A stretch of DNA of 38,421 nucleotides from an uncultured Bacilli bacterium (GCA_944358825.1 CALVSA010000010.1:1-38421), one strand, 5' to 3'. Positions 6,630-15,356 are shown, counted from the stretch's first letter. A program made the numbers and translations. Notes: generated from the letters alone by a model not told the origin.

Positions 6630-8681
6630 TTAGTTAAGTAATTGATAAGGAGAACTAGAAGTTCCATTACCACCAACTATTGTAACATTAGAACTTAGAT
6701 AAAGGACTGGACGGGAAGCGCTAAAGACAGCAGCATAGTTGGTGGTAACAAAACCCGCACTACCAACGTCAAAGACGTAGCTGAAATCACCAGTGTGAGA
6801 AGTAAGTGTCCATTGATAATTAGATGAATCATATAAATAATCATTGTTTTTACAATCACTATAGCTTGAGCTATCCCAGTTACGTAATTCTTTGGCTAAA
6901 CATGATGCTCTATTAGTTGTTGTTCCACCACTTGTTGCATACCCATAATCTGATGGATACATTAGGGCTATTTTACCTACCCATGTGGTTGGATTCCCAG
7001 AATATACTGTCGTTCCTCTTTCATAATTATACCAGTGGCTGGCTAGTCCATTAGATGCACTTGTATATGAAGATGTTCCACCTAAATTCCATAAAGTATC
7101 ACCGATTAATTTTTGTGATGCGCTATCTATACTATTTAAATATTCTCCATTCAAATATTTTTCCAAACTAGCTTGACTCCAATCATTTTCACCATTACCT
7201 TTTTCAGGTACAGAGAATCTTACCAATTCAACTCCAGAATCCCATGCATAATTTCCTATACTCTCATCTCTTATTATTTTTAATCTCTTTTCACTTTCTC
7301 CATTTTCACTAGATTTTACATCAAATACTCCTATTATTCGCCATAATTCATTATTAAAACTTACATAGTTATTTGGATCTGCTCCCATATATCTTATATT
7401 ACCATCTGGATCATCATTATTCATGGTAGTTGGATTAGATGATAATAACTCTGTTATCATACTTGCTGCCGATGTTCTTTTCATATCAACTTCACATACT
7501 GTATCACTAGTTATATTATTTATTGTTATATTATTTCCTGATATAGTAATATCATTAGTATTATCACATGTTACTTTATCTATTTTATAACTACTATTTG
7601 GTGTAATTGTATAAGTCTTACTTTTAGTTGTTACTTCTTCAGCATTATATGATATAGTTCCCTCAAAATATGGTATTTTATCTAATGTTTCTTTATCTGG
7701 TATATTAGTTCCATAACTATTAGTTAAATCTAGTAGCATACCTCCATCATAATATACTGTTCCATTATTATTTCTATTATCATAATCAAATCTTAATTGT
7801 TGATTACCATTAGCAAAACTACTTCTTGTTGCTATTAAGCTATATATATTCCATTTATTTATATCTTTAAATTCTACTGATCCAAATGATGGTTCTGCGA
7901 TTGGCCAATATACTTGCCAACCTTGTGATCCTGTTTTTGATGTTTGATATCCTTCTACTCTAGAATAATATGTATGAGTATTATTCAAACTAATTGCCGT
8001 ATTATTAGTAGCAAGTACTTCTGGAGTTGATGTTGTACCAGTTAAACTACATGAATAACTTCCATATTTTTTATATGTTGCATTATAAGAACAACCACTC
8101 CAGCCACTATTTTCAAAACTACTATTAGGTAATATATTACTAAGTGTATTACCACCACTTATACTTCCATTTCTAACCATTAAAGTTAGATTAAACTTTC
8201 CATATTCTCCACTTATTATATTTCTATTAGTTGGTAAATTTAAACTATTAGTCTCACTATAGGCTACTCCTATATTTATAATAATACTACTATCTGTTTG
8301 ATTACTTACTGCTAATGTTACTTTCTTTTTACTACTTGCATTTATACTTCCAAATGTTTCATTTTCACTATCTATATATTTTGCTATTATTATATTATCA
8401 TTAATAGAAGTTGGTTCTACCATTTCATACCATGCTCCATAATATAAATTACTAGTTGTATTATTATTTATATTAAAATCAATTATCTTTGTATCTTTTG
8501 CATTTATTGTTATTCTTTCATATTCTAGTATTTGAGTTTCTGTAGGGAGAGATGATGCTGATAGATTAACAAAATCATCAGTTTCTATGCTCATTGTAAA
8601 CATTGCATATGTTGAATATAAAGCTAATGTAAATAAACCTAATACACTTAATATAATTAAATAACTTTTTCTTATTCCCAT
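6630..8681 (-). CDS. Anchored surface protein with C-terminal lectin-like domain; probable DGR target
   Basis: This protein has 683 residues. A single hydrophobic segment at about 7-27 acts as signal or anchor, and a TasA/SipW-substrate-like domain follows (to about 170). A jelly-roll-like carbohydrate-binding region comes next (about 180-320; GWSGCSYNATYKKYGSYSCS), then a short bacterial-repeat-like stretch (about 340-400). The C-terminal domain (about 405-683) begins at DGNIRYMGADPNNYVSFNNE and ends in SRPVLYLSSN; this resembles formylglycine-enzyme/C-type-lectin-fold domains used as DGR variable proteins. Codons for residues 629-656 are unusually rich in C at the third base. The ATG has GAGGTG 6 bases upstream. 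Downstream on the same strand lies the reverse transcriptase remnant. Ligand unknown; display of a variable binding face is inference. Confidence 0.75.
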   Translation of the reverse strand: MGIRKSYLIILSVLGLFTLALYSTYAMFTMSIETDDFVNLSASSLPTETQILEYERITINAKDTKIIDFNINNNTTSNLYYGAWYEMVEPTSINDNIIIAKYIDSENETFGSINASSKKKVTLAVSNQTDSSIIINIGVAYSETNSLNLPTNRNIISGEYGKFNLTLMVRNGSISGGNTLSNILPNSSFENSGWSGCSYNATYKKYGSYSCSLTGTTSTPEVLATNNTAISLNNTHTYYSRVEGYQTSKTGSQGWQVYWPIAEPSFGSVEFKDINKWNIYSLIATRSSFANGNQQLRFDYDNRNNNGTVYYDGGMLLDLTNSYGTNIPDKETLDKIPYFEGTISYNAEEVTTKSKTYTITPNSSYKIDKVTCDNTNDITISGNNITINNITSDTVCEVDMKRTSAASMITELLSSNPTTMNNDDPDGNIRYMGADPNNYVSFNNELWRIIGVFDVKSSENGESEKRLKIIRDESIGNYAWDSGVELVRFSVPEKGNGENDWSQASLEKYLNGEYLNSIDSASQKLIGDTLWNLGGTSSYTSASNGLASHWYNYERGTTVYSGNPTTWVGKIALMYPSDYGYATSGGTTTNRASCLAKELRNWDSSSYSDCKNNDYLYDSSNYQWTLTSHTGDFSYVFDVGSAGFVTTNYAAVFSASRPVLYLSSNVTIVGGNGTSSSPYQLLN
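6711..6797 (-). other. Probable variable region (VR) of a diversity-generating retroelement
   Basis: In these 29 codons 12 end in C (CAC, TTC, AGC, TAC, GTC, GAC, ACC, ACC, AAC, GTC, AGC, TCC), against 4 of the 29 codons just upstream. Most differ from AAC only in their first two bases, which is what random replacement of A in a template full of AAC codons produces. The stretch sits 79-165 bases before the stop, just before the conserved RPVLYL segment, where VRs of lectin-fold targets usually lie. No template repeat remains in the window. Confidence 0.6.
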
Positions 8682-8754
8682 ACTTTCACCTCTATTTTTT
8701 AATAGTCTAACACAAAATAATTAAAAAATGTGTAGATTTAACTAATAAGAAACA

Positions 8755-8806
8755 AAAAAATACAAGAAAACAATTCTATTTACATAGAATAATTCTTGTA
8801 TTTTTT
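8755..8806 (-). terminator. Terminator/attenuator hairpin between small ORF and surface protein gene (copy A)
   Basis: An outer stem of 14 bp (8755-8768 with 8793-8806, AAAAAATACAAGAA) encloses an inner stem ATTCTAT/ATAGAAT (8773-8779, 8784-8790), with a T run on the minus strand. It lies after the promoter and small ORF and 74 bases before the ATG of the 683-aa protein. The small ORF stop codon falls in the apical loop, so translation could affect folding. The same two-tier hairpin occurs at 25139-25183. Confidence 0.7.
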
Positions 8807-8887
8807 TTGTTTAACCCTTATATTTTCTTCATTTTTTAATAAAAATGCCCCCCCGTATTTACTTGTAGTTAACTTAACTTTCATCAT
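8780..8887 (-). CDS. Small leader-like protein of 35 residues (copy A)
   Basis: The reading starts at ATG 8887 (a second ATG follows immediately) with GGTAGTG-type ribosome site 5-10 bases upstream, and ends in the loop of the following hairpin. The N-terminal part [15 protein letters not shown] matches the end of the small ORF at 25207-25293 (LTTCECGG), with Ser and Tyr where the other has Cys. The TACGGGGGGGC segment holds seven G in a row, a possible slippage site. Both copies stand directly upstream of a hairpin and a TasA-like surface protein gene. It may be a leader peptide, a small protein, or a conserved RNA element that is not translated. Confidence 0.45.
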   Translation of the reverse strand: MMKVKLTTSKYGGAFLLKNEENIRVKQKKYKNYSM

Positions 8888-8907
8888 CTTATCACTACCT
8901 TTTCTTA

Positions 8908-8936
8908 ATTTTAACATAACTTTAATATTTTGTCGA
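8908..8936 (-). promoter_or_regulatory. Promoter of small ORF A
   Basis: On the minus strand TCGACA (8936-8931), a 17-base spacer and TAAAAT (8913-8908) with an extended TGT. Transcription would pass through the small ORF into the hairpin at 8755-8806. Confidence 0.55.
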
Positions 8937-8990
8937 GAATATATTAACATAAATTTAAATAAATTAACTATTATATTAATGGTGATAAAA

Positions 8991-9569
8991 ATGAATTTAA
9001 TTCCAACAGTAATAGAAAAAAGTAATTTAACAGAAAGAGCTTACGATATTTATTCACGTCTATTAAAAGATAGAATTATTATGTTAAACGGCGAAATTGA
9101 TGATAATTTAGCTAATAGTATTGTTGCCCAACTATTATATCTAGATAGTATAAATAACGATGATATAAGCCTTTATATTAACTCTCCAGGCGGTTCAATA
9201 ACCGCGGGCATGGCTATTTATGACACTATGAATTATATAAAAAGTGATGTTAGCACAATATGTATTGGCATGGCCGCATCAATGGGAGCTTTCTTACTAG
9301 CTAGTGGTGAAGATAAAAAAAGATATTGTCTACCAAATTCTGAAGTCATGATCCATCAACCACTAGGAGGTGCTCAAGGTCAAGCAACAGAAATAAAAAT
9401 AGCAGCAGAACGTATATTAAAATTAAAAAATAAATTAAATACTATTCTAGCTAAAAAAACTAAAAAAACTTTAAAACAAATAGAAAAAGACACCGAAAGA
9501 GACAACTTTATGGACTCTAACGAAGCCTTAAGTTATGGTTTAATAGACAAAATAATAAAGAAAAAATAG
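8991..9569 (+). CDS. clpP: ATP-dependent Clp protease proteolytic subunit
   Basis: This is the serine protease subunit that forms the tetradecameric chamber fed by ClpX or ClpC. From the ATG at 8991 the protein has 192 residues, the normal size. Ser97 (GMAASMGA), His122 (MIHQPLGG) and Asp171 (TERDNFMD) fall at exactly the canonical positions of the triad. The start is supported by GGTGAT 5 bases upstream; a longer reading from 8796 crosses the hairpin and small ORF and is artefactual. I see no CtsR direct repeat or CIRCE box in front. A TATATT at 8972-8977 may be the -10. The gene is monocistronic and ends in a shared terminator. Confidence 0.96.
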   Translation: MNLIPTVIEKSNLTERAYDIYSRLLKDRIIMLNGEIDDNLANSIVAQLLYLDSINNDDISLYINSPGGSITAGMAIYDTMNYIKSDVSTICIGMAASMGAFLLASGEDKKRYCLPNSEVMIHQPLGGAQGQATEIKIAAERILKLKNKLNTILAKKTKKTLKQIEKDTERDNFMDSNEALSYGLIDKIIKKK

Positions 9570-9585
9570 TTGCTATTTTTTCTTT
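9557..9585. terminator. Shared bidirectional terminator between clpP and the 837-aa gene
   Basis: A perfect 13-bp stem (AAAGAAAAAATAG with its complement, 9557-9569 and 9573-9585) has a 3-base loop TTG. The clpP stop TAG ends the left arm and the stop of the convergent gene begins the right arm, so both genes end inside one hairpin. Confidence 0.7.
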
Positions 9586-12086
9586 TTCTTATATTTTTTT
9601 CTAAACAAGTAATCTAAATTCTCATAATTATCTATATATTCAGCTTCTGCCTCATCATCACCACATAAAAACAAACCATCAATTACCTTATTATTATCAT
9701 ATACAATATACCAGTTATCTCCTCGTATAACCATATCATTATCATGTAATTTCAAATAATCAAATCTATTTTTAGATGTATAACTATCAATAGCCCTAAT
9801 TCTATTAACATAAGCTTCATTATCACTACTTGCACTTAAAACCTTAACATCATTTCTCTTTCTTTTATATATAGCTTTCACATCACAAAAATTAATCTTA
9901 TCTTTAGTAATATCCCCAATACAAGAATAAACACAAACCAAATTAGAAACACCAAAATCTATCTTAATTTTATTATTCTTATAACTATTTAAATTATTAG
10001 CATTATTAACAAACTCAAACCAATTAGGATTTTTATTATCTAAACATCTTGGAACAACATAATCAAAAACATCATCATCTAAAGAAGAATTAAAATCATA
10101 TAAAGGAAGTGTCCTATTTGCAATAACAAAATCTATCTTCACCTTCTCATCACTTCTTTGAGAAGTTAAAACAATATCTTCACATGCTTTATAAAAAGCT
10201 TTTAAAATATCATCCTTTTCCACACAGTTAAAAGCATTAATCTTATTATAAATAGTAACAAACTGATTAATATAAACCCCATTACCATGTCTAAAACCAG
10301 CTGCTCTACCAATAGGTTTATTATCTTTATTAGTAATTTTTAATATAAATCCATTTTTATTTAAAATAGAATACTGAAGCAAATCACTATCAGTACCAGT
10401 TAACCTCAAACAAGTACTAATATCAATACCACATGTTAAAACAGAATTATCAACAACATCATACATACTATAATTATAATCAGCTACACTTCCACTAACA
10501 TATGGAACTGTAGATTTATTTTTCTTATACATTTTACTTACTAAATCACATGCAGCATTAATTCTTTGTTTGCGTGAAGAAGCAGTATACTCACTTTTAT
10601 AAGCAATTTTAGCTAAATTATCACTACCAATCATACATAATTCAGATAAAGTAGCATTCTTAAAAGCATCCTTAATTTTTAAAATATTATATAAATTATC
10701 TAAATTAAACTCATCTTTACCAATAACTACACTAATTTTATCATAAAAACTCATAACCTCAACTAAACTAAAAACATTAATCGCATTTATAAAAACATCA
10801 GCAAAATAAGAATCTTCATTCAAAGTACTAATATTACTAGAATTTAGTAAAGTAAAACCAAATAAACCGGAATCAACAAAGAAACTTAAAAATTTCTTAT
10901 CATCAAGATATGAAAAATCACTTTTAGCTAAAAAATCGACAATTTCAGTAAAAAGCATCAATTTAGAAGATTTAAACTTAACATCATTTAATGCATAATA
11001 ATCATCATCAAAACTAAAATCACTATTTAAACTATTTATCTCTTCATTGCTAAGGCAAACATCTAAACCTTTACTAAAAATAGCAATATCACGTCTAATC
11101 TTATTAAAAACATATTCTAAATATTTATAGTTTTTAAACTCTAAAATCTTTTTATCACTAAACTTAATACCACAATATTCATATTTACCATTATTATTAG
11201 TAATCAAATCACGATACTTATAAACTTCCTTTGAATCATAATTAATATAATTAGAATTTAATCTATTAATAATTTTTAAAACCTCTTCATATCTAATATA
11301 ATCAGCCATATCATCAGGCATTTTAACAAACTCATCACACTTTGATATATTTTTAACAATTATTTTATCAATAATCGATTCAATTTCATTATGAGATAAA
11401 CCACTATAAGCATTTTTTTCTACAATACCTTTAATAGCGCCATCTAACTCTTTATTTATATACATATCTCTTAACTTATCACGCTGTTTTTTAATAACAA
11501 GTTTCTCTTTTATTTTATCATTATCGGTTTTAATATCAAAAAAGCATTTATACTTATTAGTAAGATTCGAAACATATTCTTTTATATAATCTTCTTTTGC
11601 TTTTGCACCAAATAAAGATAAACTAGTAGAAATAAAATTCAACTCAACCTTAAAATCATTATCTTTATTATGAAACTTATAATGTAATTTAAATAAAGCA
11701 TCACAAAACAGATCATAATTATCCTTATCCATTTTTTCTTTAAACAACTCAATGTATTTTAAATTAGAAAAAGCTTTATCAAAATCATCATATTTTTTTA
11801 AAGTAGCAACAGTTTTATTAAAATTATTAAAATAAATATCAAGATAAAAATTTTTATATTTATTCCAATTTTCAATAGCAACCACTTTAAAAACACTTTG
11901 CATAGTCTTAATACTAATAGAAGAATTTAAAAACTCATAAATAAACTTTTTCATTTTACTAAATTTTGGATTATCTTTCTCAATTCCTAACCTTGATAAA
12001 TATAAATCTATCTTCTCATCACTAGAAAAATAACTCAAATCAAATTCTTGTAAATCCTTTAATCTAATATAATCATCAATTTTCAT
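9573..12086 (-). CDS. Large protein of unknown function (837 aa)
   Basis: I do not recognise this family. It has no signal peptide or membrane segment and is very rich in Lys, Asp and Asn. The first 500 residues are mostly helical. The most conserved-looking part lies at about 545-640: LTCGIDISTCLRLTG, then NGFILKITNKDNKPIGRAAG and FRHGNGVYINQF. This resembles in layout the Cys-containing C-terminal region of PcfJ-like proteins, but only loosely. The tail ends in a lysine run. The ATG at 12086 has a poor AGGGGGTAGT-like site. It is a single gene between clpP and gatCAB. Function cannot be given. Confidence 0.6.
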   Translation of the reverse strand: MKIDDYIRLKDLQEFDLSYFSSDEKIDLYLSRLGIEKDNPKFSKMKKFIYEFLNSSISIKTMQSVFKVVAIENWNKYKNFYLDIYFNNFNKTVATLKKYDDFDKAFSNLKYIELFKEKMDKDNYDLFCDALFKLHYKFHNKDNDFKVELNFISTSLSLFGAKAKEDYIKEYVSNLTNKYKCFFDIKTDNDKIKEKLVIKKQRDKLRDMYINKELDGAIKGIVEKNAYSGLSHNEIESIIDKIIVKNISKCDEFVKMPDDMADYIRYEEVLKIINRLNSNYINYDSKEVYKYRDLITNNNGKYEYCGIKFSDKKILEFKNYKYLEYVFNKIRRDIAIFSKGLDVCLSNEEINSLNSDFSFDDDYYALNDVKFKSSKLMLFTEIVDFLAKSDFSYLDDKKFLSFFVDSGLFGFTLLNSSNISTLNEDSYFADVFINAINVFSLVEVMSFYDKISVVIGKDEFNLDNLYNILKIKDAFKNATLSELCMIGSDNLAKIAYKSEYTASSRKQRINAACDLVSKMYKKNKSTVPYVSGSVADYNYSMYDVVDNSVLTCGIDISTCLRLTGTDSDLLQYSILNKNGFILKITNKDNKPIGRAAGFRHGNGVYINQFVTIYNKINAFNCVEKDDILKAFYKACEDIVLTSQRSDEKVKIDFVIANRTLPLYDFNSSLDDDVFDYVVPRCLDNKNPNWFEFVNNANNLNSYKNNKIKIDFGVSNLVCVYSCIGDITKDKINFCDVKAIYKRKRNDVKVLSASSDNEAYVNRIRAIDSYTSKNRFDYLKLHDNDMVIRGDNWYIVYDNNKVIDGLFLCGDDEAEAEYIDNYENLDYLFRKKYKKKKK

Positions 12087-12150
12087 AATACTACCCCCTA
12101 AAAATTACGATTATTCTATCATACATTTGTACATAAGTCAAATAAAAATT

Positions 12151-13578
12151 CTACAATGTAGAATTTTCAAGTTCTTCTCTTAAAATGTCCGCAGTAAGTT
12201 TTGGATTAGCTCTTCCCCTAGTCTTTTTCATAATCTGACCAATTATATAATCAAAAACTCTTTTTCCATCATGATAATCTTTAACTAAATTTGGATTTTC
12301 TTCTAACACTTCTCTAACTACTTTTAAAATTTCATCTTTACTTGTAATTTGAGAAATATTCATACTATTAACTAAATAAATAGGATTTTTATCTTCTTCC
12401 AACGCTTTAGTTAATACTTCTTTAGCTTGCTTATTAGATATCTTACCTTCTTCAATCATCTTAATTAAACTATTTAAATCATTAACATCTAAATTAATCT
12501 TATCGATAGTTAAATTAAACTTATTTAAATGCGATAAAATAACACCAGTAATAAAATTAGCCAAAGTAATAGGATTACCACCATTTCTAATACATTCATC
12601 ATAATAATTAGCAATCTTTTTATCTTTAACAATCGTATTAGCGTCCACTCTTGATATATTATAAGTATTTATATATTTATTAACTAAATCATATTGTAAC
12701 ATTGGAATTTCATCTTTTATATTTTGAATTAATTCATCACTAATTTTAATCTTTGGAATATTTGGTTCAACAAAATATTTATAATCAACAGCATCCTCTT
12801 TACTACGCATAGAAAAATTCATCTTTAAATTATCATCATATCTTCTAGTTTCTTGAACAACTTTACCACCATTATCTAAAATTTCAGTTTGTCTTTTAAT
12901 CTCATATTCAAGCGCATCTTTTACATTATTAAAAGTATTAATATTTTTCATCTCTACTCTAGTACCTAATTTAGTATCAGTATCCTTCATCAAAGATACA
13001 TTAACATCACATCTAATTTGTCCTTTATCACTACGCGCCTCTGTTATATTACAATATAAAAATAAACTACGAAGCGCTTCTAAAAAACTAATTGCTTCTT
13101 TTACAGAATAAAGACAAGGCTCAGTAACAGTTTCAAGTAAAGGAATACCCGCTCTATTATAATCAATTAATGAATAGTTAGAATAATGATTTAAATTAGC
13201 AGTATCTTCTTCTAAATGTGTATCATGAATTAACACTTTTTTATCAACACCATCAACATTAATCATTAAATAACCATTTTTACCTATCGGATTATGCATC
13301 TGTGTTATTTGATAACCTTTTGGTAAATCAGGATAAAAATAATTCTTTCGATCAAAACTCAAAAACTTTGGTATCTCACAATTAAGTGCAATAGCAGTTT
13401 TTAAAGATTTTCTAACTGCTTCTTTATTAACAACCGGTAAAATGCCAGGGTATCCCAAATCAGTAGGAGAAATATTAGTATTAACTAAACTATTATAAGA
13501 ATTAAGTGAAGAAGAGAAATTTTTACTATTAGTATTCAATTGACAATGAACTTCTAAACCAATAACAACTTTATACAT
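12151..13578 (-). CDS. gatB: Asp-tRNA(Asn)/Glu-tRNA(Gln) amidotransferase subunit B
   Basis: GatB binds misacylated Glu-tRNA(Gln) or Asp-tRNA(Asn) and activates the side chain with ATP, so that ammonia from GatA can form the amide. The N-terminal hallmark VVIGLEVHCQLNT is present, as are FYPDLPKGYQITQ and the YqeY-like C-terminal tail domain (about 330-475). From the ATG at 13578 the length is 475, normal. AGGTGA lies 6 bases upstream of this ATG; a GTG three codons earlier would overlap that site. The start overlaps the end of gatA by 8 bases, which indicates coupled translation in the order gatC-gatA-gatB. Confidence 0.96.
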   Translation of the reverse strand: MYKVVIGLEVHCQLNTNSKNFSSSLNSYNSLVNTNISPTDLGYPGILPVVNKEAVRKSLKTAIALNCEIPKFLSFDRKNYFYPDLPKGYQITQMHNPIGKNGYLMINVDGVDKKVLIHDTHLEEDTANLNHYSNYSLIDYNRAGIPLLETVTEPCLYSVKEAISFLEALRSLFLYCNITEARSDKGQIRCDVNVSLMKDTDTKLGTRVEMKNINTFNNVKDALEYEIKRQTEILDNGGKVVQETRRYDDNLKMNFSMRSKEDAVDYKYFVEPNIPKIKISDELIQNIKDEIPMLQYDLVNKYINTYNISRVDANTIVKDKKIANYYDECIRNGGNPITLANFITGVILSHLNKFNLTIDKINLDVNDLNSLIKMIEEGKISNKQAKEVLTKALEEDKNPIYLVNSMNISQITSKDEILKVVREVLEENPNLVKDYHDGKRVFDYIIGQIMKKTRGRANPKLTADILREELENSTL

Positions 13579-15019
13579 TATCTTCACCTACAATCATATC
13601 TTTATATCCTAATTTCTCTTCTATTTTATTTGCAATATTTAAAAGCTCTAAATCTTTTTTTACTCCACTAGTTATATTAACACCAACTGGCATTTTATTA
13701 ACAAAACCACTAGGAATTGTTATACTAGGAAAGCCACCAAAATTAGCAAGCGCTAAATGATTTTCTAATAATAAATATTTATCTGATAATTTATCTGATT
13801 TTTGATCAAATTTAGGAGCAATTCCCCCACTAGCGGGCATAATTAATCCATCATATTCCATAAATAATGAAGTTAGTTTTTCCACTAATAATCTTCTAAT
13901 ACGACAAGCATTTAAATATAATTTTTCTTGATTTTCTTTTTGTAATATATAACTACCAAGTACAAATCTTCTTTTAATAAGTTCTGAAAAACCTTGAGTT
14001 CTAGTTTCAAACATAATATCTTCAATTGAATCTTTACCTAATCTATTACCAAAATGAATTCCCACTAAATTAGCATTATTACTAGTAGCCTCAGCACAAG
14101 AAATAGACATATAAGTAGGATAAATAGCATTTAACAAATCTTTATCAATAGAAACTTCACATACACTTGCACCAAGAGCTTCAACTTTTTTAACAACATC
14201 AAAAAAATTATCTAAAACAGCTTTTGATTCTTCATCATTAGAAGTATTATAATCACAAATCTCTTTAATATAAAATAACTTTTTACCACTTATATCTTTA
14301 TCTAAATTATCACTAAAAATAATATTATCACTAGCAAGTGAAGTCATATCTTTAGGATCATGACCTTTAATAACATCTGTAACCAAACTAACGTCTCTAA
14401 CACTACGTGCTAAAACACCAACATGATCTAAACTAGATGCAAAAGCAAATAAGCCATAACGAGAAATTAACCCATAAGTAGGCTTAAATCCTACAACTCC
14501 AGCATAAGCCGCAGGTTTTCTGATTGAATCACCAGTATCACTTCCAATTGCATAAGGAACAATATCTAGACAAACAACTCCAGCACTACCAGAAGAAGAT
14601 CCCCCTATTTGTCTTGTCTTATCCCATGGATTTCTAACTAAACCAGTATGTGCAGTAGTTCCTGTTCCGCCCATAGCAAGCTCATCCAAAGTAGTCTTAC
14701 CAACTAAAACTGCCCCTGCGTTTTTTAATTTTTCATAAACAGTCGCATCATAAACTGGAACATAATCTTTTAATAAATTAGAAGACGCTGTAGTTAAAAT
14801 ACCTTTAGTAGATATATTATCTTTTAAAGCATAAGGAATACCAGCTAATATACTATTAGATTCTTGTTCTATTTTCTCATCCATAATTGTTACAAACAAA
14901 TTATAATCGTCTTGATACATATGAGCTTTATTAGAAGCTTCAGTAAACAAATCCAAACTACTTACTTCTTTATTATCTAATTTTTGACGTAAATTCAAAA
15001 TACTATTATTAGACTTCAC
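13571..15019 (-). CDS. gatA: Asp-tRNA(Asn)/Glu-tRNA(Gln) amidotransferase subunit A
   Basis: GatA is the glutaminase subunit, an amidase-signature enzyme with a Ser-cisSer-Lys triad. Lys66 (YALKDNIS), Ser141 (GGSSSGSAG) and Ser165 have the canonical spacing of 75 and 24 residues. The motif around Ser165 reads GSDTGDSIRKPA, where most bacteria have GGSIRQPA; as far as I recall mycoplasma enzymes carry the same GDS variant. The start codon is GTG at 15019, sharing its G with the gatC TAG stop, with AAGGTGG upstream. The length of 482 is normal. Confidence 0.96.
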   Translation of the reverse strand: MKSNNSILNLRQKLDNKEVSSLDLFTEASNKAHMYQDDYNLFVTIMDEKIEQESNSILAGIPYALKDNISTKGILTTASSNLLKDYVPVYDATVYEKLKNAGAVLVGKTTLDELAMGGTGTTAHTGLVRNPWDKTRQIGGSSSGSAGVVCLDIVPYAIGSDTGDSIRKPAAYAGVVGFKPTYGLISRYGLFAFASSLDHVGVLARSVRDVSLVTDVIKGHDPKDMTSLASDNIIFSDNLDKDISGKKLFYIKEICDYNTSNDEESKAVLDNFFDVVKKVEALGASVCEVSIDKDLLNAIYPTYMSISCAEATSNNANLVGIHFGNRLGKDSIEDIMFETRTQGFSELIKRRFVLGSYILQKENQEKLYLNACRIRRLLVEKLTSLFMEYDGLIMPASGGIAPKFDQKSDKLSDKYLLLENHLALANFGGFPSITIPSGFVNKMPVGVNITSGVKKDLELLNIANKIEEKLGYKDMIVGEDNV

Positions 15020-15309
15020 TATTCCACCACCTTTGGAACAACTATTTGATTGTTTTCAACTTCATCTGCATTTAATAACAAATCATGAGTACTAAGTTCA
15101 TTATTAACAGTATCATCTCTTAATACAACATCATCTAGCATAAATGGATATGACATTGGCTCTACTAAAGAAATATTTTCAATTTTTTCAATCAACTCCA
15201 TTTGCTTCAAAATAATAGAAAACTCCTCTTGTAAAGTATCATATTCACTTTCTTCCATATCAAACATTAATTTTCTTGCATATTCTTTTAATTTATCTTT
15301 TTCTATCAT
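15019..15309 (-). CDS. gatC: Asp-tRNA(Asn)/Glu-tRNA(Gln) amidotransferase subunit C
   Basis: GatC is a small belt protein that wraps GatA and GatB. The 96 residues match the family, with two N-terminal helices (KLKEYARKLMFDMEESEY) followed by the extended segment containing LVEPMSYPF and LRDDTV. The ATG has GAGGAG 7 bases upstream and a near-consensus promoter at 15328-15356. It is the first gene of gatCAB. Presence of the operon implies that Gln-tRNA and/or Asn-tRNA are made by transamidation. Confidence 0.93.
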   Translation of the reverse strand: MIEKDKLKEYARKLMFDMEESEYDTLQEEFSIILKQMELIEKIENISLVEPMSYPFMLDDVVLRDDTVNNELSTHDLLLNADEVENNQIVVPKVVE

Positions 15310-15327
15310 ATTATCTCCTCGATGAAA

Positions 15328-15356
15328 ATTATATAATTAAACGCTTTAGAAGTCAA
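15328..15356 (-). promoter_or_regulatory. Promoter of gatCAB
   Basis: TTGACT (15356-15351), 17-base spacer, TATAAT (15333-15328) on the minus strand; the gatC ATG is 19 bases downstream of the -10. Confidence 0.8.

Noticed and set aside
8850-8890. Small ORF copies A and B as a template/variable repeat pair (all three differences in the shared block have A in copy A)
   Set aside because: Only three differences over a short AT-rich block, with many other A unchanged and no reverse transcriptase beside copy B. Chance is enough.
8796-8990. Extended N-terminus for ClpP
   Set aside because: The added 65 residues are read through the hairpin and small ORF; the start at 8991 has a good ribosome site and gives the canonical length and catalytic numbering.
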